Positions 1 through 11,239 are shown, numbered from the stretch's first letter. The stretch: DNA of 51,161 bases from Endotrypanum monterogeii (GCA_000333855.2 CM007339.1:134563-185723), one strand, 5' to 3'. Numbers and translations: made by a program. Notes: generated from the sequence alone by a model not told the origin.

Positions 1-17
1 TTTTTTTCATTTTTCTT

Positions 18-3000
18 ATGTCAAGTAGTGATCGTCTTACAAACGCGTATCACAGCGCCGAATCATCTAAAACAGTGCTCTCTTCGACGCTGAGCGATGC
101 GTACCACATCCGGGGTAGCAAGGCACAGAAACCGTCCGTGGCAGCCGTCGCTGCTTCGACGAGTCCGAATCCTGCAGCAGTCATGCATGCCGACCTTATG
201 GCTGGCGCGGCTGGCATGCCCACAGCTGAAGCCTCGGTTCCCTGTATCACGCATTCTGTTGAGTCAGAGCAGTTTGAGATTCCCATCGTCCCCGAAGACT
301 GCGATGACGCGTCAGCGGAGTCTGTCGTGAACCGCCGTGACATGTCGATCGACGACATCTCCCGAATGAGATTTGAGGGCTGCCGCGCGCGGCACACGTC
401 TCTTGGCGGTGTAGCGTCACTGCGCGGTAGCTTCGCTTCTTCGCAGCGGTGCACATTGGCTTCGCCGACCAGCTTGACAGATCGCTCACGTGATCACATT
501 GGTTTCCCCAGTGAAGCATCCGCGAGGTCTGCACCTGTGGCGTGGCCAACGCCTGTTTGGCCATCGTTTATTGGACCCGGTCGCTCTATTCACGGTCGAT
601 CAGGCATGTCACCCGCGCCCACGAACGCACTCGACACGTCAGTCGCCATTCTTCAGCACATGGCTCAGGACACGGCGGCTCGCGTCGAAGCCATCAATAA
701 TACTCAGGGTCTGGTTGATATTGGATCCGTCTCTACGTCCATCTCTGTTCCCGGTGTGCCGCCTTCGCTGCAGTTGACCCACCATTCCTCAGCTCACGCT
801 CACGCTCACGCTCACGCCAGCAGCGGCGAGCACGAGGCCGAGGAATGCACTGACCCCATTTTGGTGAGGAGGGGCTACAGCGACGGTGACCGGCCGATAT
901 CGCTCTTTCAGGCAAACGGTACAGGGCAGGGTGCCAGCACACCAGGTTCTTCCTTAGCGCTTAAGTCACTCTCCGAGTCTGAGTTGCTTGTCGGGCAGCT
1001 GCGGTCTTCCACGTATTCGCAAGTCTCGTCATATGCCTCTGCGACGCACCCGCCCGGCACTGGCGTGGTTGCCCAGTCGTCATGGGATTCGAGTCGCAGC
1101 TCACCACCCCCCTGTTTGGATGGAATAGAACGAGCTGCACAACGACAGACGACTTCGGAATCAGACTTCTGCGGATCAGTTCAGCCAGCGGCAAATACAG
1201 CCGTCACCGGCCCGACTAGATCCCCAGCTGACGCTGTTGCCGCAGAAGTCGCGCGCGCTCACCTCGTCCATCCAACACAGGACACGAGTGTCTCCAATCA
1301 TGATTTCCAGCACGTTGTCCCCCTCGAACTTAAGGAGGTGCTGCGGCGCAACATGCGTCCCGTCTGCGAGGATGATGATGATGAAGGGGATGCGATGCTG
1401 AACGACAGATTCCATATGAGGGTGCCGCTACCGCTGACGCTGACGCCCTTCGATAAGGTGACACCCATCGTATCCGAGGATCCATGTACAGCGGGTGCGC
1501 AGGAACACCACGCATACGCTGGTGGTGCACTGCTGACTTTCTCTCCCGTTTTCTGTCGGACGCCCAGCATGGTGTTAACCTCACCCAGCGCAGTAGCCCC
1601 GGTCACAACCACAGGCTCGTTGAGCGCCTGCAACGCTGCCGTTGAGACGAGGAGATCAATCCACCGAGTGGGTAGCGGAGGAGCAGATGCAACGGTGACG
1701 GGTCTTAGTATCAGCAGCACTGGGGTGCCCTTCCAGAGGTGGAGATTTCCAAGCCTGGGCAATCCGAGCACTGTGTTATCGCCTCGGAAAGTTTCCTTCG
1801 GTGATGACAAGAAGGAGGAGGAGACCCCAAGAGGCGCAGGGCGCCGCACAGGGGTAGCTACAGAGTCAGCTGCGCGAATTGGCGGACACTGCAGTGACCA
1901 GGTTCGCGCAACCCTCGTCTCGCCATCGCGGCAGCAGCCGACGACTGCGAGACCGTCATCAATTCACCACGGACTCGAGTCCACCGGCAACTGCGGCGTC
2001 CCCAGCAAGGCAGCAATACCACATCATCAGGTAGCAGTCACTGACCTTTTGAAGGTGGTGGAATCTCCTGTGGGTGGGGTCCCGCTAGTGTCTAGTTCTA
2101 ACCTGCAGCATCTAGAATCCTCGGATGTGCATGGTAGCTCCAGTCCATGCGGTGGCGGTGTCGGCAAGCGTTTGATTCAGCCTGTCGTTTCTGCGGGCTC
2201 GTCGTCCCATGCAGCTCGTGACTCAAGTGTCCACTCCGACAGCAGCACCATGCGCAGGCTGGAGATGGTTTACAGTGTCTATGAGCGCCTCCTGCGTCTG
2301 CAGCCCCCTGCCAAAAGCGTCTCTGCGAAGTGTGTAAAGAATCTTCGAAGGCTGTCCCTGAGGTGCTTCAAGCAGTCTCTGACACCATTGTTGTCACCCA
2401 ACCTACCTTCCATGTCTGTTGCTCTACCAACGGGGCAGATAAGTGCGACCGCCGCTGTACCGGCCGATAGCGTCTCGGAGACCACGCGTCTGGGAGGCTC
2501 CTCATCCCCATGGATGTCTTCCTCCAGCGCTCTGGGTCGCTCCGCGGGCTACTACAGCTTTGGGAAAAGGGTTAGTCTCAGTCACCCGAACAGACAGACA
2601 TTGCCGCACCAATTTCTTGGCAGTGCATCCAACGTACACGTTTCTTCACTACTGGGTATAGCCACACGCGATAACTCCGCCATAGCAGGCGTTGTTGCAT
2701 CCTTGCGCCGTAACCGTAGTGGCTCACCCATGTCTCACTCGCTCGCTGCAGCCACGCGGCAGCGCAAATTTGACCCGTCACTGCTGCGCTGTATTGAGTA
2801 CCGCCCACTGCTACAGTTAACGCTGTTTCTACAGAGAACTATGTACTCGATCTGTGAGGCGCAGGTGCGGGGGATGAGGGAGGGGCACGAAGAAGACACG
2901 GACGCTTTTGGGCAATACATTTCGCTCAGCACACCAGTGGTAACGGGAGGTGCGACGGCAACGCGTATGCAGAGTGCTTCGGTTTCCATAACGGCAGACT

Positions 3001-5663
3001 CCATGTGCCAACTCCGGTTCTCTACAAAGTTGCGGTCTGCGTCCGTCTCACCGTCGCCGCCGAACACGGTCGATGGCGGGAGGCGCGAAGGCTCGACGGA
3101 GGCGCATCCGACACAGGTCCAGGGCCTTGTGGCGACTCCGGAGAGGCCTCTGTTGGCTTTGCCTGTTAATGGTGCAGCTGCGACAGCATCCTCTGCCGCT
3201 GCAGTGTCGAACAGCGCAAGCCTCAGCAGCAGCAGCGGCGGCACTCACGTCCCATCGATGGGCTGTGTGGGGTCGTCGTCGTCGTCACCGACAAGCAGGC
3301 GGAGTAACATTTCTTCTCTCTCGTCCAAGTGCACCCAAGAGGCGCAGGAGGAGTATCTCAGGAAGCAAACTACAGCGCACACCACCCTTACCCTCGGCTC
3401 ACCTGGTGCTGCGGTTGATGACTTTTCATTACCCGAAGGGAATGCGAGTCCGGAGCATCGCCACCACCGCAACCTCACCGAGGCGGAGCGTCTCGGGCGT
3501 CATGTCCACGGCGTCGACGGGATCGAGCGGGAGGTAGACAACGAGGCCTTCGATTTGGTAGTATACGTCGGCATGCACTTGATGGGTTGGTTGGAGGTAG
3601 TGAGCCTGCTCGGCCGCGGCAGCTTCGGTCAGGTGTTTCTGTGCAAAGATTTGCGCATATGCGACGGACATTTTGTTCATCCAAAGGATATTACCGGTGA
3701 GGATTACGAGTACTGGAATTGCTCGCATTCCTACCTCCCCTTCAGTAGCGTCGACATGGTACCCGCTCACTCGCCTCTTGTCGCCGTCAAAGTCGTGAAG
3801 AGTATCCCACTGCTAGAGCAGCAGTCGGTTCTCGAGGCCGAGATGCTTGTCCTGATTGGTGCACAGACCGCGCCTGCGGTTTCCAACACAGCGGGGAACG
3901 TCGACGCATCTGCCACATCGACAGCTGCAGCTGCAACAGAGGATCGCACTGGTGCCAATGCGCCACCGCCAGAGGACCTGCGCTGTGCGAACATTGCGAA
4001 GGTGCTCGCCGACGGCATCTGCTACGGTCACCACTGCATCGTGATGGAGAGGTATGGCTCCAACTTGTACGAGTACATCGCTGCAAATAATCACCGAGGA
4101 CTCCCCATGTATCAAATCCGATCTGTGGGTGCACAGCTTTTCTCGGCTCTCACGCTTGTACATGAGTGCCACATCATTCACGCTGACATCAAGCCGGAGA
4201 ATGTATTGCTCTCGCTCAATTTATCCCGAGGTACGCCATCGGCGAAGGATGTGTCGTCGCCCGGAATCTTCTCCTCGAGGACTCTTTCAGGTGCCGCGGA
4301 AAATAGCCAGGCCAACGCCGCCGCCGCGAAGACGACGACGCTTCAGGGGGCTTTACAGTCGAAGGGGTCCGCTGGCTCCGCAGATGGCTCTCAGCGCAGC
4401 TTCTCGCCGAATACCGAGCCTTTATGGCATCAGCAGCGCACGGATTTCTCCGTCCAGTCGTGCGCCGCGGCAGCGTCGCTGGCAGGGCACTCGGACACAT
4501 CTTGGGCACACCCTGGCGCTGGCGCGAAGCAGCGACTTGGCCAGAAAGGCAAGCGACATAAATCGAATGCACCACCGGACTTGTTTTCTCCAGCAACGTC
4601 ACTTGCGTCGCATAAAGGTAAGGGTCTTACCGACCGTCGCCGCAACTCTGCCAGTCACGCTGCTGCTGGGGACAAGGTCGACTTACTTGCCTCCTATCCT
4701 CGCCCCTTCCAGCCCCTGCAACACTCGCCTGGTGTGCTTACTAGCGCCCCCAGCGGGGTGTCCCTTCCCAGCCTTGGCGATGGTGGTGATGGTGGCCGCA
4801 GTTGCAGTGAAAGCATGAAGCATCTACTTCACGCGTCCAGAGAAGAGCCCGAGGGACTGCAGGCTGCCCTGCTTGTACCGCGTCTGCACATCCGCCTCAT
4901 CGACTTCAGCTCGAGTTGTTACGACGGTGGTCCTTTTTATCAGTACATCCAGTCCCGATATTATCGAGCGCCAGAGGTCATTATCGGGGCGGCGTACAAT
5001 ACTGAAATCGATATGTGGTCGGCTGGCTGCGTGCTGGCGGAGTTGCTGATAGGCATGCCGTTGCTCCCTGGCTGTAATGATCATCACCAACTCTCGCTTA
5101 TCGAGGAGATGCTTGGTCCGTGGCCCGACTTCTTGGTAGAAAGCGGTGACAATGCTCAGCAGTTCTATGCTCCATCCGAAGTACTGCACCAGTGCAGCAC
5201 CGCCGGTGTGCCGGTTCCCCATTTGCCCTTCTCTGAGGTTTCGGGGGCAGCACTACCGCCGCCGCCGCCGCCGCAGGAGCAGCAGCCTCGGTTCTTCACA
5301 CTTCGCACACGCGAGGACTACTTTGAGGCCGTTGGAGGGGAGCCGCTGGCGTACCGGCGGTACTTTAATTTTCGCACCCTTCAGGATCTCGTACGATATT
5401 GCCCCCTGACGGTTGAGGAGCGTCGTATGAGCAACGGTCTGCAGCCATACGTACCAGCCAATGAGTCCTCCACGATTCCCCCCAACGCAATACCTTTACC
5501 ATCGGTGAGGTCCGACATGATGAAGCAACGGTTTTTGCTTTTCGACCTGCTCCGACGCCTCTTGCAGACGAACCCGCGGTGTCGTCCCACCGCGGCGGAG
5601 GCACTCGCGCATCCATTCTTTACCTCCTCCCCACCCTACCTCAAGACCTTCGTGCTTGAGTGA
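18..5663 (+). CDS. DYRK-family protein kinase, very long, with DFS motif
   Basis: A Ser/Thr (dual-specificity type) protein kinase of 1881 residues. The first ~1190 residues are Ser/Ala/Thr-rich with no recognisable fold and include a short His-Ala repeat near residue 260. The catalytic domain fills the C-terminal third. The glycine loop GRGSFGQVF lies at about 1198-1206, the β3 lysine in VAVKVVK near 1258, and the catalytic loop HADIKPENVLL from 1388 with Asp1390 and Asn1395. The magnesium-loop motif is DFS (1629-1631) rather than DFG. The activation loop YQYIQSRYYRAPEV carries the Tyr1641-x-Tyr1643 pair typical of DYRKs, and the C-lobe follows with DMWSAGCVLAELLIGMPLLPG. Inserts occur before β3, after αC, and, strikingly, ~230 residues sit between catalytic loop and DFS. 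Family assignment rests on IQSRYYRAPE and YxY. DYRK kinases act in stress and differentiation control; a role in parasite life-cycle signalling is inference. No in-frame stop separates the window edge from this ATG, so an earlier start is possible. Confidence 0.9.
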   Translation: MSSSDRLTNAYHSAESSKTVLSSTLSDAYHIRGSKAQKPSVAAVAASTSPNPAAVMHADLMAGAAGMPTAEASVPCITHSVESEQFEIPIVPEDCDDASAESVVNRRDMSIDDISRMRFEGCRARHTSLGGVASLRGSFASSQRCTLASPTSLTDRSRDHIGFPSEASARSAPVAWPTPVWPSFIGPGRSIHGRSGMSPAPTNALDTSVAILQHMAQDTAARVEAINNTQGLVDIGSVSTSISVPGVPPSLQLTHHSSAHAHAHAHASSGEHEAEECTDPILVRRGYSDGDRPISLFQANGTGQGASTPGSSLALKSLSESELLVGQLRSSTYSQVSSYASATHPPGTGVVAQSSWDSSRSSPPPCLDGIERAAQRQTTSESDFCGSVQPAANTAVTGPTRSPADAVAAEVARAHLVHPTQDTSVSNHDFQHVVPLELKEVLRRNMRPVCEDDDDEGDAMLNDRFHMRVPLPLTLTPFDKVTPIVSEDPCTAGAQEHHAYAGGALLTFSPVFCRTPSMVLTSPSAVAPVTTTGSLSACNAAVETRRSIHRVGSGGADATVTGLSISSTGVPFQRWRFPSLGNPSTVLSPRKVSFGDDKKEEETPRGAGRRTGVATESAARIGGHCSDQVRATLVSPSRQQPTTARPSSIHHGLESTGNCGVPSKAAIPHHQVAVTDLLKVVESPVGGVPLVSSSNLQHLESSDVHGSSSPCGGGVGKRLIQPVVSAGSSSHAARDSSVHSDSSTMRRLEMVYSVYERLLRLQPPAKSVSAKCVKNLRRLSLRCFKQSLTPLLSPNLPSMSVALPTGQISATAAVPADSVSETTRLGGSSSPWMSSSSALGRSAGYYSFGKRVSLSHPNRQTLPHQFLGSASNVHVSSLLGIATRDNSAIAGVVASLRRNRSGSPMSHSLAAATRQRKFDPSLLRCIEYRPLLQLTLFLQRTMYSICEAQVRGMREGHEEDTDAFGQYISLSTPVVTGGATATRMQSASVSITADSMCQLRFSTKLRSASVSPSPPNTVDGGRREGSTEAHPTQVQGLVATPERPLLALPVNGAAATASSAAAVSNSASLSSSSGGTHVPSMGCVGSSSSSPTSRRSNISSLSSKCTQEAQEEYLRKQTTAHTTLTLGSPGAAVDDFSLPEGNASPEHRHHRNLTEAERLGRHVHGVDGIEREVDNEAFDLVVYVGMHLMGWLEVVSLLGRGSFGQVFLCKDLRICDGHFVHPKDITGEDYEYWNCSHSYLPFSSVDMVPAHSPLVAVKVVKSIPLLEQQSVLEAEMLVLIGAQTAPAVSNTAGNVDASATSTAAAATEDRTGANAPPPEDLRCANIAKVLADGICYGHHCIVMERYGSNLYEYIAANNHRGLPMYQIRSVGAQLFSALTLVHECHIIHADIKPENVLLSLNLSRGTPSAKDVSSPGIFSSRTLSGAAENSQANAAAAKTTTLQGALQSKGSAGSADGSQRSFSPNTEPLWHQQRTDFSVQSCAAAASLAGHSDTSWAHPGAGAKQRLGQKGKRHKSNAPPDLFSPATSLASHKGKGLTDRRRNSASHAAAGDKVDLLASYPRPFQPLQHSPGVLTSAPSGVSLPSLGDGGDGGRSCSESMKHLLHASREEPEGLQAALLVPRLHIRLIDFSSSCYDGGPFYQYIQSRYYRAPEVIIGAAYNTEIDMWSAGCVLAELLIGMPLLPGCNDHHQLSLIEEMLGPWPDFLVESGDNAQQFYAPSEVLHQCSTAGVPVPHLPFSEVSGAALPPPPPPQEQQPRFFTLRTREDYFEAVGGEPLAYRRYFNFRTLQDLVRYCPLTVEERRMSNGLQPYVPANESSTIPPNAIPLPSVRSDMMKQRFLLFDLLRRLLQTNPRCRPTAAEALAHPFFTSSPPYLKTFVLE

Positions 5664-5910
5664 GAAACAATGCAGGTGGTGACGTCGCAGGATATAAAGC
5701 TTAGTGTCGTGTGATCATTATCTTCTTGGATGATGACTTCATTTTTTATGTCAAGACGGGGTAGCGGACTTCGCCTTTGCTTCATGGTAAGACCCAGCCC
5801 CCTGCCGGCTTCCCTTTTGGCAGCACATGAACATCTGTGCTCGGGACATCCTTGAGTGTTTACACCGGGTGGCATTGTGGGTCATATATATAGTTTTTAA
5901 AGTGAGTCGG

Positions 5911-5938
5911 CAGCCCCATCATTTTTTAGATGGGGCTG
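5911..5938 (+). repeat. Perfect 10-bp stem-loop in kinase 3'UTR
   Basis: CAGCCCCATC at 5911-5920 and GATGGGGCTG at 5929-5938 are exact reverse complements around the 8-nt loop ATTTTTTA. The flanking G5910 and T5939 could add a wobble pair. It lies about 250 nt after the kinase stop codon, so it should be present in the mature mRNA if the poly(A) site is downstream. Function is unknown. Confidence 0.75.
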
Positions 5939-6141
5939 TGGCGGTGCGACCGATAACACTCAAAGGAGGTGGTGGCGCCTCCCTCGTTGGATATGGGGCA
6001 GAATAATGGCGAGGCTCGAGTACAGCCTACACTACCCTCCTTTCTTATCGATAGGAACCTTTGGTCACTCCCTGCAGTGATGTAGTACGCGGCGACGGGC
6101 ACCAAGAGTGCTCTAGTGTGAAGCGGCTTGAAAGGTAGCGA

Positions 6142-6180
6142 GGGGGGGTGAGGGAGAGAGGGAGAGAGGGGGGAACGGGG
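6142..6180 (+). repeat. G-quadruplex-type run in kinase 3'UTR
   Basis: G runs at 6142-6148, 6152-6154, 6160-6162, 6168-6173 and 6177-6180 are separated by loops of 3-5 nt. They therefore satisfy the usual four-run G-quadruplex pattern on the mRNA strand. Confidence 0.55.
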
Positions 6181-6328
6181 AGAGCCTTCAGCGAAAATGT
6201 GGTGATGTACGACTGAAGTAGTGACGCCCAGCTAAGAGAAGAAACGCATATAAGGATCGTATTGGCGATGTGCAGTTGCATTTTGTTTTTGTATGTTCAC
6301 TCGTTAAACGGGTACGAGACGGTGCTGA

Positions 6329-6364
<36 letters not shown>

Positions 6365-6441
6365 GTGTGTTTATCTGAGTTGGATCATGAGTGAGTAACC
6401 CCTCATTTGTCTGGTCTATTTTTTGTTCCTATACCTTTGCA

Positions 6442-6485
<44 letters not shown>

Positions 6486-7378
6486 TCGCTTCTAACTCCT
6501 CCTTTACCACTACTACTTCTATTCCTGTAAAAAAAAAAAATACATTTACACTACAGTCATCGCTGTTTTGGACGCAGTTTTATTTTTTATTTTTTGGTTT
6601 CTTCTGCGAAAGATTTATCGTTTTTTTTTTGTTTCTGTGTCTTGAGGTTCAGTTTGGTTGCTCTGATTCTCTACCCTATCTCACCTTTGTCAAAACATTC
6701 GTGCATACGCTGTCATGTGTATGCGTGGCTGATGACATTTTTTTATTTTTTGTCATAATTGTTATTATGTTTCAATTGGAGGCTCTCCTTTTTCATTGCA
6801 CCCCCACCTCTCTCTCCGTGTTTTTTTTTTTTCCACTTGTCCTTTACACTCCCCGTCTTTCCCTCAAAAGAGGTTCTGTACATTTCGCGTGGGGGTATCG
6901 ATCTCTGGAAAAACAAAAACATCTCTGTTTACGTCTTCTTCTGGCACTTATTTTTTCTTTCTTTTTCTTGAGCTATCGTTGGTCTTTTTTTTTATCACGG
7001 ACCCCCGTGGTGTGTATAATTTTATCTTCATTTCGTTCAGTAGAGCAGGATCACAGACGACGGTTTCGCAGGTCAATTTGAGAAACATGCGCTGCCCCGC
7101 ATCCTTCTCGCCTTCTTCCCCATGGCATTCCCTCACCCGGTGTGACCGTTCGGGGGACGCCGAGAGGATGTCTGTGTGTGTGTATGTTTGTGTGGGGTGG
7201 GGGGGGGGCTGGTCGCCATCGTGAAAGTAGAATCGAAAAAGGGATCAGTCATGCCGAAGGGGGGGGAGGTACCGCATTCGGGGCTTTACCTCTTCTTCCT
7301 CTAAGAGAAGACCTGGACGGCGCTTCCCCCTCCATCAAGACAGAAATGAGTGACAAAAAAAGCAGTGTGAAATGCGAA

Positions 7379-7415
<37 letters not shown>

Positions 7416-7859
7416 GTAACGTCCAAGTATGTGTGTGTGTGTGTGTGTGTTTCGCGTGTACTCGTAGAGCAGCTGTCACATAAATGTGCCAAACTGAAGC
7501 TGTATGTCTCCTCATCCACTCCCTCCTTCCCTCCCTACACTACTCGCCAGGTTGTGCTCCACCACTTATACTGCGCTCTTATCTCTTGTTCCTTCCGTTA
7601 CGTGTGAGAGAGAATGTACCCCTATCCCTTCTCCCGGGGTGAGATGAGGGTGGGGGAGGAGGTGTCCATAGGAGGTAATTCCTATCCTCCTCAGCAAACT
7701 TTTGATGATCTGCATTGCATAGATTGTCTCAAAGCCTTCAACTGAACCTGTGCTTCCGCTATGTTTCACACCTCTCGACCTCCCCCATCTTTTTTGGCTT
7801 TCCCTTGGCCCTACGAGTACACGACTCGAGCACTGTTGGTCTTATTTACTGAATCGCGA

Positions 7860-7897
<38 letters not shown>

Positions 7898-10800
7898 AAG
7901 TTTGCATGGGGCTGGTGCTCCTCACTATTTTCTACTTCTCTACACCCTCCGCGGTGGCGCACGCGCTGTTGCTCTCCCCCCTTAGATACTAACAGCAAGT
8001 GTAGCGAAACATATTTCACACTTTTCTTCACTGAAACGGCAAGGGAGGAAGGTAAAAACAAGATAAAACAAAAAAAATAAGACAGAAAGAGGGGAGAGGG
8101 AGGGACAGAAAAGGAAACATTCACACTACACTCCAAGCTGGAAGGAAGCTTTTTCTTCTACATCCTCTGTCCTGAAATCATTGCCGGTTCCAGAGCTGGA
8201 TCCGAGGACAAAGTAAAAAAAAGTGTGTTGGCGCCTTCCATCCGCTCGACTTATTCCGGTGAACAGCCGTGGGGTGATTACAATTGTTTTTTTTTTTTTC
8301 TTGCCATCTCTAGAGTTTTGGGAAAAAAAAACACAAGTGGTCTTTTTCCTTTTTCGTTGTTGCCTTACCTGTTTCACACTCCGTCGTCTCTTTTCGGAGT
8401 GAGAAGCGTCTCACCCGCTACTCGAACGCCGCGTGGGAACGTGGCGTGTTGATGTGGGCTTGGGGGAGGTGAGGGTGTTTCAAAAAAAAAAATAAAAGAC
8501 TCCTCGAGTGTGGATAAAAAAAATTATATCTCACTTCCCTCCAAAGGTTTGATCTCTTTCATTTTTTTTTTCTTTCTCGACGCTTTGTTGCCGCGTGTCT
8601 GTGTGCCTGTATTCTTCGACGGTGCCGTAGGCGTCAAGTTCCAGCGTGCAATCCCGCTCGTGGCTCAGACATCAAAACACACACACACACACAGGGAGGC
8701 ACCCACGCTTCGCAAGAGGCGCCCCCTCATTTGTTTCACCTTCGAAGGCGCTCACACCTGTCTTCTGCAGCGCTCGCTCTGCTTCTCGCTCACCCCCTCT
8801 TTCCTTTTCCCTCAAGAAGCCCCTCTCTTCTTTTTCTTTTACGTGTCTTCTCCATTTCTTTTGTTTATTTCTCCCCCCCCTCCCCCCTCCCCCCAATCAC
8901 TCCCCTCCTCCCACCCTCCGCGCAGTTTGTTGCCTCAACGCTCAGACGGCATACAAACAGAGACGGACAGCTCCTCCATTTTCCCTGTCCCACGGTTCCT
9001 TTACAGCTTTGCGTCTGTTTTTTCCCCTCTCTTCTTTTCCGCTATAATCACCGCAACAATTTTTTTTTTTTTTTCATTCTCCCTTCTCGCTCTGTTCGTG
9101 TTTGTGCGTGTATCATTCGTATCATCGGCTTTTGTTCCGCTTTAAAAAAAATTTCGATCTGAAGCTTCTTTTGTGCGCAGGTGTTGCTTCCCCCCTCGTT
9201 GTTGTTCCTCCCTGCTCTTTTTTCTTAGTTCCCTCCATTCCGCCCGCCTTTCCCCCTCCATCTCCCATCTCCCCCATCCTCTCCCATCTCCCCCGTCTCC
9301 CTCCCCCCCCATCTCGTGACTTTATGTATGTACTTGGAGATTTGTGCACCTGTAAAGTATTCTGGTTCGTACACGTGCATTTTTGTAAGTTCATGTGACG
9401 TTGGTGGGTCATTGAACTTCTCCTTCCATTCTTCTCACTTTTTGTTATCACATTGGGTCCTTCCCCCCCTCTCCCCCCTCTTCCCCCCCTCCGCCACACC
9501 CCGGCGAAGAGAAGTCTACATTTCACCTTCAATTTTTTTTTAATTACTTCTCCATTGTCTCGGGGATTTTCTGACCGAGGCGTTGGCGCACTCTTCACTC
9601 GCGTGTCTTTTGACACATTCCCCCCCCCCCCTATTCCACACGTACACACACATACCGGGAAGAGGCGGGGATAGAAAGAAGGGTCCAGGCTCCATTGTGT
9701 TCTTGGACTTTTGTTTGTTTGTTTGTTTATCCCCTCTCTTCAGCTGGGTGGGTATTCCAGTTTTCCTTGGTCTGACTTTCTTTCTCCGATTGTGTGTTTT
9801 GTGTTCAGGGTAGCCCTGGGGTGCATGCGTGTGCCTTCTACCTTTTCTCACAGTGACATATAGAGGGGGTAAGTTAAAACAAAAGCGTATCTGTTCGATT
9901 GCGTGTGTGTTTGTTTGTGTGTGTGTGTGTGTGTGTGTGCCAACTTGATCGACGTCCACGCTCTCGTTATTTTTCTTTTTCTATTGCTGCTGCTTTGTTG
10001 GTTGCTACTCTCTAGCCGTGTCTTCCGATATTTTCTAGGGCTCTTTTAAAAAGTTTCTGCACCCGTTTGTGCATGCGTCAGCTGTATATTTATGTGATTC
10101 CACCATTTCAATTTTTTTTTATTTTCTTCTTCAGCGACTTATCGCGTCTGACATTATCTGTACTTATCTGTCTCTTGACCATTTTCAATTCTCACCACAT
10201 CCCACCCCACACCCTTCTTTTTCTTCCCCTTCGCGTGCTTCTGTATCCCACATTTACCCGTTTCATTTAAATTTTTATTGCGAGACTCGCACGCAAGAGA
10301 CGAACAAACAGTAAAGCAACAACGAGGAAAAAACCTGAGGAGTATCCAGGGCAGAGAGAACATACACGTGCACGTTTTGTTTTACCTCCTTCCCCCTAAC
10401 ACACACACACCCACACACACACACACGCTGGCATAGACGAACGTTCAACAGACTCCCCTTCATCTGTTATTATTTTTTACATATCCCTCTTCCTCTGGCT
10501 GTGTGTGTGGTGGGGAGGGGGAGGAGGGGACGAACGTGGCTTTTTCCTCGTAAACATATAAATATATATATATATATTTATATTTATTTATTTATTTATT
10601 GGGTGTGTGCCCCCCCATCTTTCTCTCTCACATTCTCTTCATAGTTGAGCTTTTTTCCCCATTACCCCATCTTTTTCCATCACCCCCTTCCGCTCCTCTC
10701 TGTTTGTATCATTAGTGTCGTCAGGGTTATCACATCCGCTATCCACTACTTATTCGAGTCTCCAACTCCCCCATCCCTTCTCCCCTTTGTTGTGTCTTTG

Positions 10801-11030
10801 TGTCTGTATCCTGTGGTACAGTTGTTTGTTTGTTTTTATTTCTACTCTTCGACTGCTTTTTCCTCTATTTTTGTCTTTTCCCGTCTCTGTATCTGTGTGT
10901 CTGTGTGTGCCTGTGTATGACGTTTTTCCCCGTCTTGATGAGTTTAAAGTCTCTGTCGCTTCCATTTTTTTTTTCCATCGTACGTTTGGCGTGTGTGATT
11001 TGTTTGGTGCGTGCTCACGCGGACCGTCAA

Positions 11031-11079
11031 CCCACCCCTTTTCCCGTGCCTCTTCTCTCGTTCCTGCATTTTTGTACAG
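11031..11079 (+). promoter_or_regulatory. Probable trans-splice acceptor for the 1134-residue protein gene
   Basis: A C/T-rich tract ends in TTTTTGTACAG with AG at 11078-11079. No ATG occurs between this AG and the chosen start at 11240, which gives a ~160-nt leader. The leader contains a (TA)n run just before the ATG. Confidence 0.55.
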
Positions 11080-11188
11080 ATCACGTCATCTTTTTCCCAT
11101 AAGTGCCCATCTTTCTGACCTCTGGAAGGAAGAGAGGTAGCTGAAGGCAACTTATAGAGCTCTGGCAAGTGCAGGGAATTGGGCAATA

Positions 11189-11190
<2 letters not shown>

Positions 11191-11224
<34 letters not shown>
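11191..11224. repeat. (TA)n microsatellite
   Basis: An alternating TA run of about 34 bp lies just 16 bp upstream of the ATG at 11240, inside the predicted 5'UTR. It is self-complementary and could form a hairpin in RNA. Confidence 0.85.
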
Positions 11225-11227
<3 letters not shown>

Positions 11228-11239
11228 ACCACAAGAAAG

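Larger units (their letters stand above)
5664..11239 (+). other. Long non-coding interval: kinase 3'UTR and next gene's leader
   Basis: No convincing gene was found in 5.6 kb. The first ~640 bases are of mixed composition and hold a 10-bp perfect hairpin (5911-5938), a weaker hairpin (5965-5982) and a G-rich run (6142-6180). From about 6400 to 11080 the + strand is overwhelmingly pyrimidine, with many T runs and with (TA)n at 6332-6361, 6442-6461, 7379-7411, 10559-10578 and 11191-11224, (TG/CA)n at 6461-6485, 7430-7451, 7862-7892 and 9902-9939, and a TTTA run at about 10577-10600. Open frames here are Phe/Leu/Ser/Pro-rich or His-Thr repeats, the signature of translated polypyrimidine and CA repeats. 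The length would be large for one 3'UTR, so an unrecognised non-coding transcript is possible. Confidence 0.7.

Noticed and set aside
4203..4900. Kinase insert as a spliced intron
   Set aside because: The frame stays open throughout with Ser/Ala-rich coding sequence, and cis-introns are extremely rare in trypanosomatids. A protein insert is the simpler reading.
6407..7081. Long + strand frames such as 6407-7081 and 8510-9145
   Set aside because: Composition is Phe/Leu/Ser/Cys/Val from translated T-rich and TG-repeat DNA, with no domain and frames changing at each microsatellite. They are non-coding.
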